64,000 nucleotides of DNA from Aquimarina sp. AU474 (GTDB taxonomy: Bacteria; Bacteroidota; Bacteroidia; Flavobacteriales; Flavobacteriaceae): assembly GCF_900312815.1 (NCBI RefSeq), contig NZ_OMPE01000009.1, positions 1,612,001 through 1,676,000 on the forward strand. Reading direction: 5' to 3'. The translations under genes were made by a program, and so were the position numbers. Below, piece after piece: positions 1 through 9,483 of the stretch (position 1 is the stretch's first letter; each line of letters starts with the position of its first letter). The notes beneath the pieces were generated by a model that made no database searches, was not told the origin of the DNA, and worked only from the letters and a program-made list of their open reading frames with translations.

Positions 1-1898
1 TCTACATTGAGGAAATAGCAAAGTTTCCTCCTTCGGTAGCTCAAGTAGAAACTGCTATTCCAGCTTTTATTGGTTATACACAGAAAGCTACGAATAAGAC
101 CGAAGGAGATCTTAACGAGATTCCGACACGTATTACTTCTATGTTGGAGTATGAAACTTTTTTTGGCTTAGCCGAATTAGAAAAAGGAATTGATGTTGAA
201 GTAGTAGAAGATGTTATCTCTGTAAAGACTCCTACAACAAAGTCTCCTTTTTTGATGTATTACTCTTTGCAACTGTACTTTGCTAACGGAGGAGGACCTT
301 GTTACATTCTTTCTGTAGGTCAATATGGAGAAGGTACGACGCCAGTCACTGCTGTGACTTTGGGTTCAGAAACTACTGCTGGATTGGCAAAAGGATTAAA
401 ATTGCTAGAAAAAGAGGATGAGCCTACATTAATAGTCTTTCCTGATGCTACATCATTAGCAGGTAGCGGTGATTTCTATGGTTTGTATAAGTCTGCATTA
501 ATTCAATGTAACAAACTACAAGACCGATTTGCAATTATTGACACCTATTCCTATGATAATAGTACTCCTGTAGATACGAATATCAAAACATTAAGAGATG
601 GAATAGATTTAGGAAAAGATTTTATTAAATATGGTGGAGCTTATTATCCTTTTGTAGAAACTATTTTGGATTATAGATACGAAGATCAGGATGTTGACGT
701 AGATGTTACTCCAGCTGGTAAAACTGCTGATGAGGTAATTAACGAAGCTAAAAAATCATTTACCGAATATGTCACTCAGATTGTTAGTCTTAAAGCAGAT
801 GTTAGTGCCACTACCAGCGCTGGTGATGCAATAGCTTTAAAACCCGCTTTATCTTCATTGATTGATGATATGATAGACTTAGCAACAGATACTAATGATG
901 CATTAACTACGCTATATACAGATGCAAAAGCAAGTACAAATGCAGATGTTGCGGCTTCTGGAGCTATTTTAGAAACATGGGTAGATACTAATGTTAAAGA
1001 CTTAGCAGCAGATCTTACAACCCGACAAACAGGGATCAACGATGCTGCTACAGATACCAAAACAAAAATACTCGGGTTTATTTCTACAGGGTCGAATAAT
1101 GTTTATGGCGATTTAGGAGTAAATGAAACTACGATAACCAGCTCTACGATACTTGTGCAAATCGATGCTTTAAAAAGTGGAGGAGATATTACTACAATTA
1201 AAAACGGATTAGGAGATCCAAAAATCCCAGGTAAAAAAGCTTCCTTTAAACTATATGAGTTAGAAACTCAGGATAATGCTCTTTTTAACAGAGTTAAAGC
1301 CGAGATAGGTCAATTACCTATAATATTACCTCCGAGTAGTGGTATGGCGGGTGTTTATGCACGTACCGATAGTACAAGAGGAGTTTGGAAAGCACCGGCA
1401 AACGTAGGAATGAATTATGTGATTAAACCAACGGTACATATTTCTCATGAAGAACAAGAGAGTTTAAACGTTCATGAAACTGGAAAATCTATAAATGCTA
1501 TCCGTACATTCTCTGGTAAAGGAACATTGGTATGGGGAGCTAGAACATTAGCGGGTAATGATAATGAGTGGAGATATGTTTCTGTTCGTCGTTTCTTTAA
1601 TATGGCTGAAGAGTCTATCAAAAAAGCTTCAGAGCAGTTTGTTTTTGAGCCTAATGACGCTAATACTTGGGTTAAAGTAAAGGCTATGATTACAAATTTC
1701 CTGAATTTACAATGGAGAGCAGGAGCTTTGGCAGGACCTACACCAGATAAAGCATTTTATGTAAATGTTGGATTAGGAGAAACCATGACGGCTCAAGATG
1801 TTCTTGAAGGATATATGATCGTAGAGATAGGTATGGCTGTGGTTCGCCCAGCAGAATTTATCATTCTTAAATTCTCTCACAAAATGCAAGAAGCATAA
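1..1898 (+). CDS. eCIS contractile sheath protein (5' partial)
   Basis: Contractile outer sheath of an extracellular contractile injection system, the part that shortens to drive the inner tube. The reading frame is open from base 3, and the translated start (YIEEIAKFPPSVAQVETAIP, then AFIGYTQKA) is the conserved sheath N-terminal region, so the true start lies upstream and the ATG at 141 is internal. The C-terminal third carries the sheath hallmarks LPPSSGMAGVYARTDSTRG and VWKAPANVG, then VWGARTLAG and YVSVRRFFNM. Between about 690 and 1265 lies an Ala/Thr/Asp-rich, mostly helical stretch of about 190 residues that separates the conserved blocks and is probably an insertion on the outer surface. 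It is followed after 38 bases by the tube genes. The sheath assignment is secure; the role of the insertion is unknown. Confidence 0.95.
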   Translation, partial: YIEEIAKFPPSVAQVETAIPAFIGYTQKATNKTEGDLNEIPTRITSMLEYETFFGLAELEKGIDVEVVEDVISVKTPTTKSPFLMYYSLQLYFANGGGPCYILSVGQYGEGTTPVTAVTLGSETTAGLAKGLKLLEKEDEPTLIVFPDATSLAGSGDFYGLYKSALIQCNKLQDRFAIIDTYSYDNSTPVDTNIKTLRDGIDLGKDFIKYGGAYYPFVETILDYRYEDQDVDVDVTPAGKTADEVINEAKKSFTEYVTQIVSLKADVSATTSAGDAIALKPALSSLIDDMIDLATDTNDALTTLYTDAKASTNADVAASGAILETWVDTNVKDLAADLTTRQTGINDAATDTKTKILGFISTGSNNVYGDLGVNETTITSSTILVQIDALKSGGDITTIKNGLGDPKIPGKKASFKLYELETQDNALFNRVKAEIGQLPIILPPSSGMAGVYARTDSTRGVWKAPANVGMNYVIKPTVHISHEEQESLNVHETGKSINAIRTFSGKGTLVWGARTLAGNDNEWRYVSVRRFFNMAEESIKKASEQFVFEPNDANTWVKVKAMITNFLNLQWRAGALAGPTPDKAFYVNVGLGETMTAQDVLEGYMIVEIGMAVVRPAEFIILKFSHKMQEA

Positions 1899-1936
1899 AT
1901 AACAAATCATCTTAATAATTTTTAAAGTATATAAAA

Positions 1937-2380
1937 ATGGCAACAACATATCCATTACCAAAGTTTCATTTTAGAGTATCATTTGGAGATTCAGAATTTA
2001 ATTGTACCGAAGTATCGGGCTTAGATTTTGAAACAGAAATGATCGAATACAGAGCGGGAGCCGATAACGAATATCATAAAACAAAGCAACCAGGACTTTT
2101 TAAATATAGTAACATCACTATCAAAAGAGGAACATTTGCTGATAGTAATAAACAGTTTTACGAACAATGGGTGAAAACTGTGTATTTTCAAGAAGGAGAA
2201 GAGCAATATCGTGGAGATTTAACGATAAGCCTGCTTGATGAAAAACATGAGCCTGTAGTAACATGGAAAGCAGAACGAGCATATATCACCAAAATTCAAT
2301 CTACAGATCTTAAGGCAGATGGGAATGAAATTGCTATAGAAACTGCAGAGTTTGTTCATGAAAAACTTTCATTAGTATAA
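1937..2380 (+). CDS. eCIS inner tube protein (gp19/Afp1-like), copy 1
   Basis: 147-aa protein of the T4 gp19-like tail tube family, related to Afp1/Afp5 and more distantly to Hcp. Its hexamers stack into the rigid tube inside the sheath. Seen: the N-terminal pattern PLPKFHFRVSFGDSEFNCTEVSGLDFETE, followed by the lysine/glycine turn KYSNITIKRGTF and the C-terminal strand pair LLDEKHEPVVTWKAERA. These are the family's typical positions and length. It starts 38 bases after the sheath stop, and a second tube-like gene follows one base after its stop. Being first and next to the sheath, it is the better candidate for the main repeating tube subunit; that choice is inference. Confidence 0.92.
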   Translation: MATTYPLPKFHFRVSFGDSEFNCTEVSGLDFETEMIEYRAGADNEYHKTKQPGLFKYSNITIKRGTFADSNKQFYEQWVKTVYFQEGEEQYRGDLTISLLDEKHEPVVTWKAERAYITKIQSTDLKADGNEIAIETAEFVHEKLSLV

Positions 2381-2381
2381 T

Positions 2382-2825
2382 ATGGCAGCTTACTATCCAC
2401 CCGTTGGGTTTCATTTTAAGGTTGAATTTCAAGATATTGAAAATAGAACCAATGATCACCAGTTTCAATCGGTTTCAGGTCTATCTGTAGATCTTGAAAC
2501 CGAAGAGATTGCTGAGGGTGGAGAAAATAGATTTAAACATAAAATCCCCGTGCGTACTAAATATCCCAATTTGGTATTAAAACGCGGGCTTTTGATTGAT
2601 TCTGGACTAATTGATTGGTGTAAAAAAGCTATAGAAGATTTCGAAATAGAACCGATTAATCTTACTATAAAATTACTTAACGAAAAACATGAACCCTTAT
2701 TAACATGGAATGTAGTTCATGCCTACCCTGTAAAATGGACCGTTGAGGATTTTAATGCCGAAGAAAATAAACTATCTATAGAGTCCTTAGAACTGTCATA
2801 TAACTATTTCAAAACAATTACTTGA
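2382..2825 (+). CDS. eCIS tube protein paralog (gp19/Afp5-like), copy 2
   Basis: 147 aa, the same length and family as the preceding gene. It shares the opening YYPPVGFHFKVEFQD, the central KYPNLVLKRGLL and the near-identical LLNEKHEPLLTWNVVHA block, but most other positions differ. In AFP/PVC-type particles one tube paralog forms the shaft and others form the initiating rings joining it to the baseplate hub. By gene order this copy is a likely tube-initiator ring, which is inference. Its TGA overlaps the ATG of the next small gene (bases 2823-2827 read TGATG), suggesting translational coupling. Confidence 0.9.
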   Translation: MAAYYPPVGFHFKVEFQDIENRTNDHQFQSVSGLSVDLETEEIAEGGENRFKHKIPVRTKYPNLVLKRGLLIDSGLIDWCKKAIEDFEIEPINLTIKLLNEKHEPLLTWNVVHAYPVKWTVEDFNAEENKLSIESLELSYNYFKTIT

Positions 2826-2986
2826 TGCCAATAGAAATTAAAGAATTACATATTAAAATTAATGTTGATGAAGGCGGTAAAGGCCAGCAATCTGTGGCAA
2901 CTTTTGGTAAAGAACAAAAATCTGCTTTAATAGCATCTTGTGTAGAACAAGTAATGGAAATTCTAGAAATGCGTAAAGAACGTTAA
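2825..2986 (+). CDS. 53-aa DUF5908-type eCIS small protein
   Basis: Small gene that is easily missed. It starts at an ATG overlapping the stop of the second tube gene and ends with TAA at 2984-2986, 10 bases before the next gene. The product begins MPIEIKELHIKINVDEGG and ends with a helix (ASCVEQVMEILEMRKER). The MPIEIKEL-(hydrophobic strand) opening is what I recall of DUF5908, a family of tiny proteins encoded in Bacteroidota contractile injection operons; this is from memory without a search. Function is unknown. Its place between tube and LysM adaptor genes suggests a structural or assembly role at the tube-baseplate junction. Confidence 0.75.
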   Translation: MPIEIKELHIKINVDEGGKGQQSVATFGKEQKSALIASCVEQVMEILEMRKER

Positions 2987-2996
2987 AGATTCAAAA

Positions 2997-3722
2997 ATGA
3001 GTGAAGGTAAATTACAGAAACTAGTAATACGGTGTTTTAAAGATGAACGATTTCAAGATGAATTAGTAGATCTAAAATATACTGCATTATTAAACCCTGA
3101 AACATATTCGTTTTCTTTTAAAGCTGATTATCAGGAAGAGCAAGCACAAGGAACGAGCTCTGATGATCCTAAGTTTGTAAGATCTCTGCCCGAAGACCTG
3201 AGTTTGGATTTTCTTTTTGATCGTACAGGGGTAATTGTACATTATGGAGATGATCCATTGTCTAGCGGGGGAGATATGGTGTATAAGGATCAAGGTAACG
3301 GAATTATAGATGATGTAGATGCTTTTAAGAAAGCAGTCTATGATTACAATGGCGATAAACATAAACCTAATTATCTTATTGTTACTTGGGGAGCGCTTTC
3401 TTTTAGGTGTTTTCTTACCTCTATGGATGTGGAGTATAAACTCTTTAAACCAGATGGCACACCACTTAGAGCTAATATAAAAGCCACTTTTAAACGGTTT
3501 ATCGAAGCTGAAGAAAGGGTTGCACAAGAAAACAATCAATCCCCTGACCTTACTCATTATCGTAGAGTAAAGGCCGGAGATACGCTTCCTTTGATGACCT
3601 ATCGTATATATGGAGATCCCAAATATTATCTCGAAGTAGCACGGGTAAATAATATTAGCAATTTTAGAAAACTGAAGGAAGGACAAGAGCTTTTTTTTCC
3701 TCCATTACAAAAACAATCCTAG
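2997..3722 (+). CDS. eCIS LysM-containing tube/baseplate adaptor (Afp7-like)
   Basis: 241-aa protein. The N-terminal about 175 residues match the CIS tube protein type (KLQKLVIRCFKDERF, then LNPETYSFSFKADY), and the C-terminal LysM motif lies at about residues 183-238 (HYRRVKAGDTLPLMTYRIYG, ending LKEGQELFFPPL). The same architecture occurs in Afp7 and in phage gp53-like proteins, where it joins the hub to the tube. Here LysM probably acts as a structural contact rather than a cell-wall anchor, because there is no signal peptide. It directly precedes the VgrG-like hub, with no intergenic gap. Confidence 0.88.
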   Translation: MSEGKLQKLVIRCFKDERFQDELVDLKYTALLNPETYSFSFKADYQEEQAQGTSSDDPKFVRSLPEDLSLDFLFDRTGVIVHYGDDPLSSGGDMVYKDQGNGIIDDVDAFKKAVYDYNGDKHKPNYLIVTWGALSFRCFLTSMDVEYKLFKPDGTPLRANIKATFKRFIEAEERVAQENNQSPDLTHYRRVKAGDTLPLMTYRIYGDPKYYLEVARVNNISNFRKLKEGQELFFPPLQKQS

Positions 3723-5468
3723 ATGAATAATAGTGGTGTTATACAAACTTCGCAGAGTTCGGATCTGGTTACGTTCAAAATTCTCATTGCCGGACAGGAA
3801 TTGTCTAAGAAATATCAGGTAAAAAGTATTTCGGTAGATAAAGAAATAAATAGAATATCTACGGCGAGATTGATTATAGTTGATGGAGATGCATCAACAA
3901 GAGATTTTAAACTTAGTAATGAGGATCTATTAATCCCTGGTCAAGAAATCGAAATCACTGCAGGATATCACTCTGATGAAGCTACTATTTTTAAAGGTGT
4001 TGTTATTAAACATAACCTTAGGATTAGGCCAAAAAGTAATCAATTAACAATAGAGTGTAAAGATGAAGCTGTAAAACTTACTATAGGAAGGAAAAGTAAA
4101 TATTTTTATGATAGTACCGATAGCGACATTTTTGAAGAGATTATTGGAGATTATGGATTAGGTAATGATGTTGAAGCTACAACATATACGCATGCAGAAT
4201 TAGTACAATATAATGCATCAGATTGGGATTTTATAGTGTCTAGAGCGCAAGCAAATGGTAAAATATGTTTTGTAGATGACGGCACGATTAATATTAAAGA
4301 ACCTGATCTTGGACAGGAAGAGATAGAAACCGTTGTTTTTGGAGGAAATCTTTTGGATTTTGATGCCGAAATTGATGCTAGACATCAAATTAACAAAGTA
4401 TCCTCTTATTCATGGAATTATGCTGATCAAGAATTATTAGAGATAGAAGCTAATGATCCTTCGGTTTCTCTAAATGGTAATTTGTCTTCGGGAGATTTGG
4501 CCGAAACGATTGGGTTAGAAAACTTAGAACTTCGACATGGAGGTGCCGTTACCGATTCTGAATTGCAAAATTGGGCAGATGCCAAATGGTTGTTTCAGCA
4601 GTTGGCTAAAATACGTGGTAGAGTAAAATTTCAAGGCATCCCAGACGTAAAACCAAATACAATATTAAACTTAGAAGGAGTTGGAGAACGGTTTAATGGT
4701 AAAGTTTATGTAAGTGGTGTGCGCCATAATATTACCGAGGGTAATTGGACTGTTGATGCCCAATTTGGATTAGATCCAGAGTGGTTTTCAGAAACATACG
4801 ATATTGATATGATGCCTGCATCAGGGCTATTACCGGCTATTCATGGATTGCAAATAGGAATAGTATCCCAATTGCAAGATGACCCAGATGGCGAGGAACG
4901 TATTTTGGTGCAAATTCCAATTATTGATAATCAGGAACAAGGTATTTGGTGTAGAGTGGCATCCTTGGATGCTGGCGATAATCGAGGTGCTTTTTTTAGA
5001 CCCGAAATAGAAGATGAGGTCATTGTAGGGTTTATAAATAAAGACCCAAATGATGCAGTAGTTTTAGGGATGTTGCATAGTAGTGCAAAACCAGCACCTA
5101 TAACAGCAAGTGATGATAATCATGAAAAAGGCTTTGTAACTCGTAGCGAAATGAAAGTGCTTTTTGATGATGATAAAAAAACTATAAATATCACAACTCC
5201 AGCGGGTAAACGCATTGCTTTAGATGAAGATGAAGGAACTATAATCGTTGAGGATGAAAACTCAAATGTTATTACTATAGATAGTGCCGGAATTTTAATG
5301 GAAAGTGCTGGCGATATAGAAATTAAAGCTGCCGGAGATGTAAATATAGAAGGAACTAATGTTAACCTAACGGCTAGTGCAGCTTTTAAAGCCGAAGGCT
5401 CTTCTGGAGCAGAAGTCTCTTCGGGTGCTACAGCAGTATTAAAAGGATCATTAGTGCAAATAAACTAG
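3723..5468 (+). CDS. eCIS VgrG-like hub/spike protein (Afp8-like)
   Basis: 581-aa trimeric hub and spike. The first about 350 residues are gp27/VgrG-like (LIAGQELSKKYQVKSISVDK, then ITAGYHSDEATIFKGVVIKH). Residues about 370-455 are the gp5-type OB domain (IHGLQIGIVSQLQDDPDGEE through FINKDPNDAVVLGMLHSS). The last about 100 residues are a repetitive beta-prism region (AGDIEIKAAGDVNIEGTNVN) that forms the needle. No extra catalytic domain is fused at the C-terminus. A PAAR gene follows 50 bases downstream, consistent with a separately encoded tip. Confidence 0.93.
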   Translation: MNNSGVIQTSQSSDLVTFKILIAGQELSKKYQVKSISVDKEINRISTARLIIVDGDASTRDFKLSNEDLLIPGQEIEITAGYHSDEATIFKGVVIKHNLRIRPKSNQLTIECKDEAVKLTIGRKSKYFYDSTDSDIFEEIIGDYGLGNDVEATTYTHAELVQYNASDWDFIVSRAQANGKICFVDDGTINIKEPDLGQEEIETVVFGGNLLDFDAEIDARHQINKVSSYSWNYADQELLEIEANDPSVSLNGNLSSGDLAETIGLENLELRHGGAVTDSELQNWADAKWLFQQLAKIRGRVKFQGIPDVKPNTILNLEGVGERFNGKVYVSGVRHNITEGNWTVDAQFGLDPEWFSETYDIDMMPASGLLPAIHGLQIGIVSQLQDDPDGEERILVQIPIIDNQEQGIWCRVASLDAGDNRGAFFRPEIEDEVIVGFINKDPNDAVVLGMLHSSAKPAPITASDDNHEKGFVTRSEMKVLFDDDKKTINITTPAGKRIALDEDEGTIIVEDENSNVITIDSAGILMESAGDIEIKAAGDVNIEGTNVNLTASAAFKAEGSSGAEVSSGATAVLKGSLVQIN

Positions 5469-5518
5469 GCGTAAGGCTATAGTTTAAAAAATATAAACAA
5501 TAATAAAATAGATATAGT

Positions 5519-5809
5519 ATGCCACCTGCAGCAAGAGTAAATGATATGCATGTATGCCCAATGGTAAATCCAGGTCCTGTGCCTCATGTAGGAGGTCCTA
5601 TTTTACCAGCAGGAGAACCCACAGTATTGATTGGAGGTATGCCAGCAGCTCGAGTTGGAGATATGGCTACCTGTAGTGGTCCTCCAGATACCATAGCAGC
5701 TGGGTCAGCAACTGTATTAATTGGAGGGATGCCCGCTGCAAGAATGGGTGATTCTACTGCACATGGAGGGTCTATAGTGGCAGGTGAACCAACTGTAATG
5801 ATAGGATAA
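5519..5809 (+). CDS. PAAR-domain spike tip protein
   Basis: 96-aa protein consisting almost entirely of PAAR repeats: MPPAARVNDMHVCP, then GGMPAARVGDMATC and GGMPAARMGDSTAHGG. Such proteins fold into a small cone that caps the VgrG-like spike and usually binds one metal ion through His/Cys residues; H12, C14, C54 and H82 are candidates here. There is no C-terminal toxin extension, so it is a structural tip only. One base separates its stop from the next start. Confidence 0.95.
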   Translation: MPPAARVNDMHVCPMVNPGPVPHVGGPILPAGEPTVLIGGMPAARVGDMATCSGPPDTIAAGSATVLIGGMPAARMGDSTAHGGSIVAGEPTVMIG

Positions 5810-5810
5810 T

Positions 5811-6221
5811 ATGGAAAATAAAAAATCATTTCTTGGAGTAGGATGGAGTTTCCCACCCGAATTCAATAAACAAGCCGCGGCTGTAAAGATGATTTCGGAC
5901 GAAGAAGATATAAAAAGTAGCCTCGAAATATTGCTATCCACTCGTTTGGGCGAAAGAGTAATGGTTCCCCAATATGGTTGTAATCTAGATGAGTTACTTT
6001 TTGAAAACTTGAATAGAACTCTTGTAACTTATGTAATTGAGCTTATCAAGACGGCAATTTTGTATCACGAACCAAGAATAGATGTAGATCGTATTGATAT
6101 TTCTGAAAGTGATGTATTACAAGGAGAGCTTTTTATCAAAGTAGAGTATACTGTTAGAGCCACGAATTCGAGAAATAATGTGGTTTTCCCATTTTATTTA
6201 GAAGAAGGAACTGATATTTAA
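5811..6221 (+). CDS. eCIS baseplate protein, gp25-like (Afp9-like)
   Basis: 136-aa member of the GPW/gp25 baseplate family. Visible markers are FLGVGWSFPPEFN at the start, EEDIKSSLEILLSTRLGERV (the conserved block with the gp25-family EXR-type turn), and MVPQYGCNLDELLFE. In T4, T6SS (TssE) and eCIS particles this protein nucleates the sheath on the baseplate. Length is normal for the family. It sits between the PAAR and large wedge genes, as in AFP/PVC-type clusters. Confidence 0.93.
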   Translation: MENKKSFLGVGWSFPPEFNKQAAAVKMISDEEDIKSSLEILLSTRLGERVMVPQYGCNLDELLFENLNRTLVTYVIELIKTAILYHEPRIDVDRIDISESDVLQGELFIKVEYTVRATNSRNNVVFPFYLEEGTDI

Positions 6222-6237
6222 TTATTAAAACGCGACA

Positions 6238-9200
6238 ATGTCAGAAAACTGTGATTATATAGATAGTATTCTAAGAAGAAACGGAAGAGATCAACAACAA
6301 CGTTTCAATAAAATATTGAATCCCGATAGCCTTAAGCTTCATGATCTTGATATTGAAGATTGGATGCTTTTTGCTTATAATTTTGCCAAAAACGTTAACT
6401 ATTTTGATAATAATAGCGATGATGTTCCCGTAGGGAATTGGCAAGACTTATTTCGTTATTTCAATTTTAATGAAGAAACCATTCCTCTAAGAGGAGAATC
6501 AGATTATGAGAAAATAAAAAATGAGATTACCCAAACTCTTGCAGAACAAGAAAAAGATAGTGGAGTAACTCCGCATTTTACCTTATTCATTTGTTTTTTA
6601 AGGTTGTTGTCTTTTTCGCAAACACGTTTTAATGGATTAACAAAGCGACATCTTGACTTCTATTATAAAGAAATATTAAAAGTCGAAAAGCTTCCAGCTC
6701 ATCAAGATAAGGTTCATCTTCTTTTTGAAATTGCAAAAAAGAGCGCAAGTGAAAGAATAGAAGAAGGTACCGAGCTTGATGGTGGTAAAGATAAAAATGG
6801 AAGTAAGCGCGTTTTTAAAACATCAGAAGAATTAGTAGCTAATAAAACGAGTATTGCATTACTAAAAAATATATATAATCATCAAGAAGATGGTGTAAAT
6901 GGGATTAAAAGAGAATTAAAAGCTGCAAATATGGCAAACTCTTTTGATGGAAATGGAGAAGATTTTCCCGAGGGTCAGGCAGATTGGTGGCCTTTTGGGT
7001 ATCCCTCTTCTGTTGACCCATACCCACCACTTCCTAATGCTAAAACAGGTTTTAGTTTAACCTCTCCTTTATTAGAACTTAAAGAAGGAGAAAGAACTAT
7101 TGATATTCTTATTAGTTATCAAGTGCCTGCAAATCCTGGACCTGATGATCCCCAGCCTATAATTCCATTTCCTGCACAAAGTTTTCCTTTTGAAACTTTA
7201 CAAGACAATATTACCATCTTTTGTAGTGGAGAATCAGGATGGTTAGGTCCTTATGAACTTGAAAATAGTTCGGTACTGAATCCAGGTAGTATGTTACTTT
7301 CGTTTAAAATAGCCCGAGACGAACCTTCGGTGGTTAATTATAACAAAGAAATTCATCTTGAAGATTTTGATACCAAACATCCTGTTGTTCGTTTTTTGAT
7401 AGATCAATCCTCAGAAGATGGGTATGATATTAATAGGAGATTAGCTATTAATACTCTTAATTCTATAAAAGTAGATGTTAATGTAACTGATATAGTTTCT
7501 CTCGAATTAGAGAACGATACGGGAGTGCTTAATGTCAAAAAACCGTTTTATCCTTTTACCACAGATCCTATAAAAAGATCTAATTTTATAATGAACTACC
7601 CAGAGGTTTTTAGAAAACCCTGGGAGACTATAGATATTGATATTATTTGGAGAGATACACCTGATTTTGATAATGGTTTTCAAGATCAATATGCCTATTA
7701 TGATCGATCCGATGTGAATGATACTTATTTCAAGTTTACACCTGCTATACTTAATAGAGAAATTTGGAATGATAAGGTTAAAGATTCGTCTATCGAATTG
7801 TTTAACTCAATAGACACCGATACCAAAATTTATAAAACATCATTCACATATGATAATCCTGCAGTAAGTAGCAATCCTACTCGATTTGAATTAGGTAAAA
7901 ATGGGCCACTTAGGTTTTCTCTTGATCAATCATTTTTGCAAGAGTTGTATCCAACCAAATACGCGTTAGCAATTTCTAAAGAGATCTTGGCAGATCCTCC
8001 TACAACACCTCCTGACCCACCAGTTGAACCTCAAATTCCTAAAGAACCCTATATACCTTTAATTGAAACAATCACTATGGGGTACAGTGCTTCAGATACT
8101 ACCACTCTGAAATTGATTGATGGTGCGGATAATGAAACTCAGCAAAAAAAATATGAAAATAACCTTATTAAACTGTTTCATGAATCTCCATTTGGACAAT
8201 ATGAGGAACATGAATATCTAAAGAGTAAGGTATTAGAAAAAAATAATGAAAAGCTCGAAGATAATGGTAGTTTTCTAATTAATCATTTGGTGCCGCAGCA
8301 TTGCAGAGGAGGATCATTATTTATAGGTCTTGAAAATGCTGAAATAGGCCAACAAGTATCACTCTTGATTCAAGTTTTAGAAGGAAGCGAAAATCCGTTG
8401 ACCATTTCTTTTGAAGGTAAAGAACGTGTAGAATGGTCAATTTTGTGTGATAATCACTGGAAAGATCTACAAAATGATATCTTAAAAAATAGTACCGATA
8501 ATTTGCTAACATCGGGAATTGTAAAATTTGGAATTCCTAAGCAAGTAACGGATCAAAATACAAGACTCCCAAGAGGATATGTTTGGCTACGAGCTAGGAT
8601 TCATAAAAATTATGATGCTGTAAGTAAAGCAAAAACAATTCATACCCAAGCTGTTTTAGCAGAGTTTGAAGATAGGAATAATGAATTGTCTCATTTAGAA
8701 ACCGGATTACCTAATGGTAGTATTAGTAAACTGATAACTAGAGTGCCTCAGATAAAAAGCATAACGCAACCTTATAATTCTTTTGATGGGCAACCTCAGG
8801 AATCTGATGATGCATATTACAGAAGGATCAGTGAGCGTCTTAGGCATAAAAATAGAGCAATTACGCTTTGGGATTATGAAAATTTGGTATTGCAAGAATT
8901 TCCAGAAATATATCAGGTAAAATGTCTTAATCACACTAACGTTTCTTCCTTTTTATCACCAGGAAATGTAACGTTGGTTGTAATTCCAGATACAATCAAT
9001 AAAAACGTATTTGATATTTTTCAACCTAGGGTAAGTAGGGCGACTTTAAATAAAGTAAAAACCTTCGTGAATCGGTTAAATTCAATGCATGTAGAAACTG
9101 AAGTTATTAATCCTACTTACGAGGAGGTAGAGATTTCTTTGGCAGTAAAGTTTTATGATCAATATGACGAGAATTTCTATACCAAACAATTAAGTGAAGA

Positions 9201-9483
9201 CATTACCCAATTTTTATCGCCCTGGGCTTTTGATACTTCGCGAAGTATAGATTTTGGGGTAACATTACATCGAAGTGTACTAATTGATTACCTCGAAAAA
9301 CTGTTTTATGTAGATTACCTGCAGGATGTAGTCATGAAAAAAAATGATGAAAATTTCCTTACCAGCATCGAACCCTCAAACCCGGCCTCTATATTAGTTT
9401 CGGCAAGAGAACATATAGTGAGTACTGATATAGAAAAGTGTGGAAACCAAGAAGAAAAAGAAATAGACACATGTCAAGCATAG
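6238..9483 (+). CDS. eCIS baseplate wedge protein, gp6/J-like (Afp11-like)
   Basis: 1081-aa large baseplate wedge subunit. The recognisable part is the C-terminal J-like domain, with FDGQPQESDDAYYRRISERL, then HKNRAITLWDYENLVLQEFP and EIYQVKCLNHT, followed by a region resembling the gp6 core (VTLVVIPDT, YEEVEISLAVKFYDQYDENF). The N-terminal half is specific to the Bacteroidota version and contains a proline-rich stretch near residues 580-605 (bases 7996-8055). The start at 6238 is the first ATG after the gp25-like gene (16-base gap). The stop overlaps the next gene's start by 13 bases. Confidence 0.9.
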   Translation: MSENCDYIDSILRRNGRDQQQRFNKILNPDSLKLHDLDIEDWMLFAYNFAKNVNYFDNNSDDVPVGNWQDLFRYFNFNEETIPLRGESDYEKIKNEITQTLAEQEKDSGVTPHFTLFICFLRLLSFSQTRFNGLTKRHLDFYYKEILKVEKLPAHQDKVHLLFEIAKKSASERIEEGTELDGGKDKNGSKRVFKTSEELVANKTSIALLKNIYNHQEDGVNGIKRELKAANMANSFDGNGEDFPEGQADWWPFGYPSSVDPYPPLPNAKTGFSLTSPLLELKEGERTIDILISYQVPANPGPDDPQPIIPFPAQSFPFETLQDNITIFCSGESGWLGPYELENSSVLNPGSMLLSFKIARDEPSVVNYNKEIHLEDFDTKHPVVRFLIDQSSEDGYDINRRLAINTLNSIKVDVNVTDIVSLELENDTGVLNVKKPFYPFTTDPIKRSNFIMNYPEVFRKPWETIDIDIIWRDTPDFDNGFQDQYAYYDRSDVNDTYFKFTPAILNREIWNDKVKDSSIELFNSIDTDTKIYKTSFTYDNPAVSSNPTRFELGKNGPLRFSLDQSFLQELYPTKYALAISKEILADPPTTPPDPPVEPQIPKEPYIPLIETITMGYSASDTTTLKLIDGADNETQQKKYENNLIKLFHESPFGQYEEHEYLKSKVLEKNNEKLEDNGSFLINHLVPQHCRGGSLFIGLENAEIGQQVSLLIQVLEGSENPLTISFEGKERVEWSILCDNHWKDLQNDILKNSTDNLLTSGIVKFGIPKQVTDQNTRLPRGYVWLRARIHKNYDAVSKAKTIHTQAVLAEFEDRNNELSHLETGLPNGSISKLITRVPQIKSITQPYNSFDGQPQESDDAYYRRISERLRHKNRAITLWDYENLVLQEFPEIYQVKCLNHTNVSSFLSPGNVTLVVIPDTINKNVFDIFQPRVSRATLNKVKTFVNRLNSMHVETEVINPTYEEVEISLAVKFYDQYDENFYTKQLSEDITQFLSPWAFDTSRSIDFGVTLHRSVLIDYLEKLFYVDYLQDVVMKKNDENFLTSIEPSNPASILVSAREHIVSTDIEKCGNQEEKEIDTCQA

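Noticed and set aside
9438..9470. Upstream ATG for the second wedge protein
   Set aside because: It adds 11 mostly basic residues read from the end of the previous gene; the ATG at 9471 gives the family-like N-terminus and a smaller overlap.
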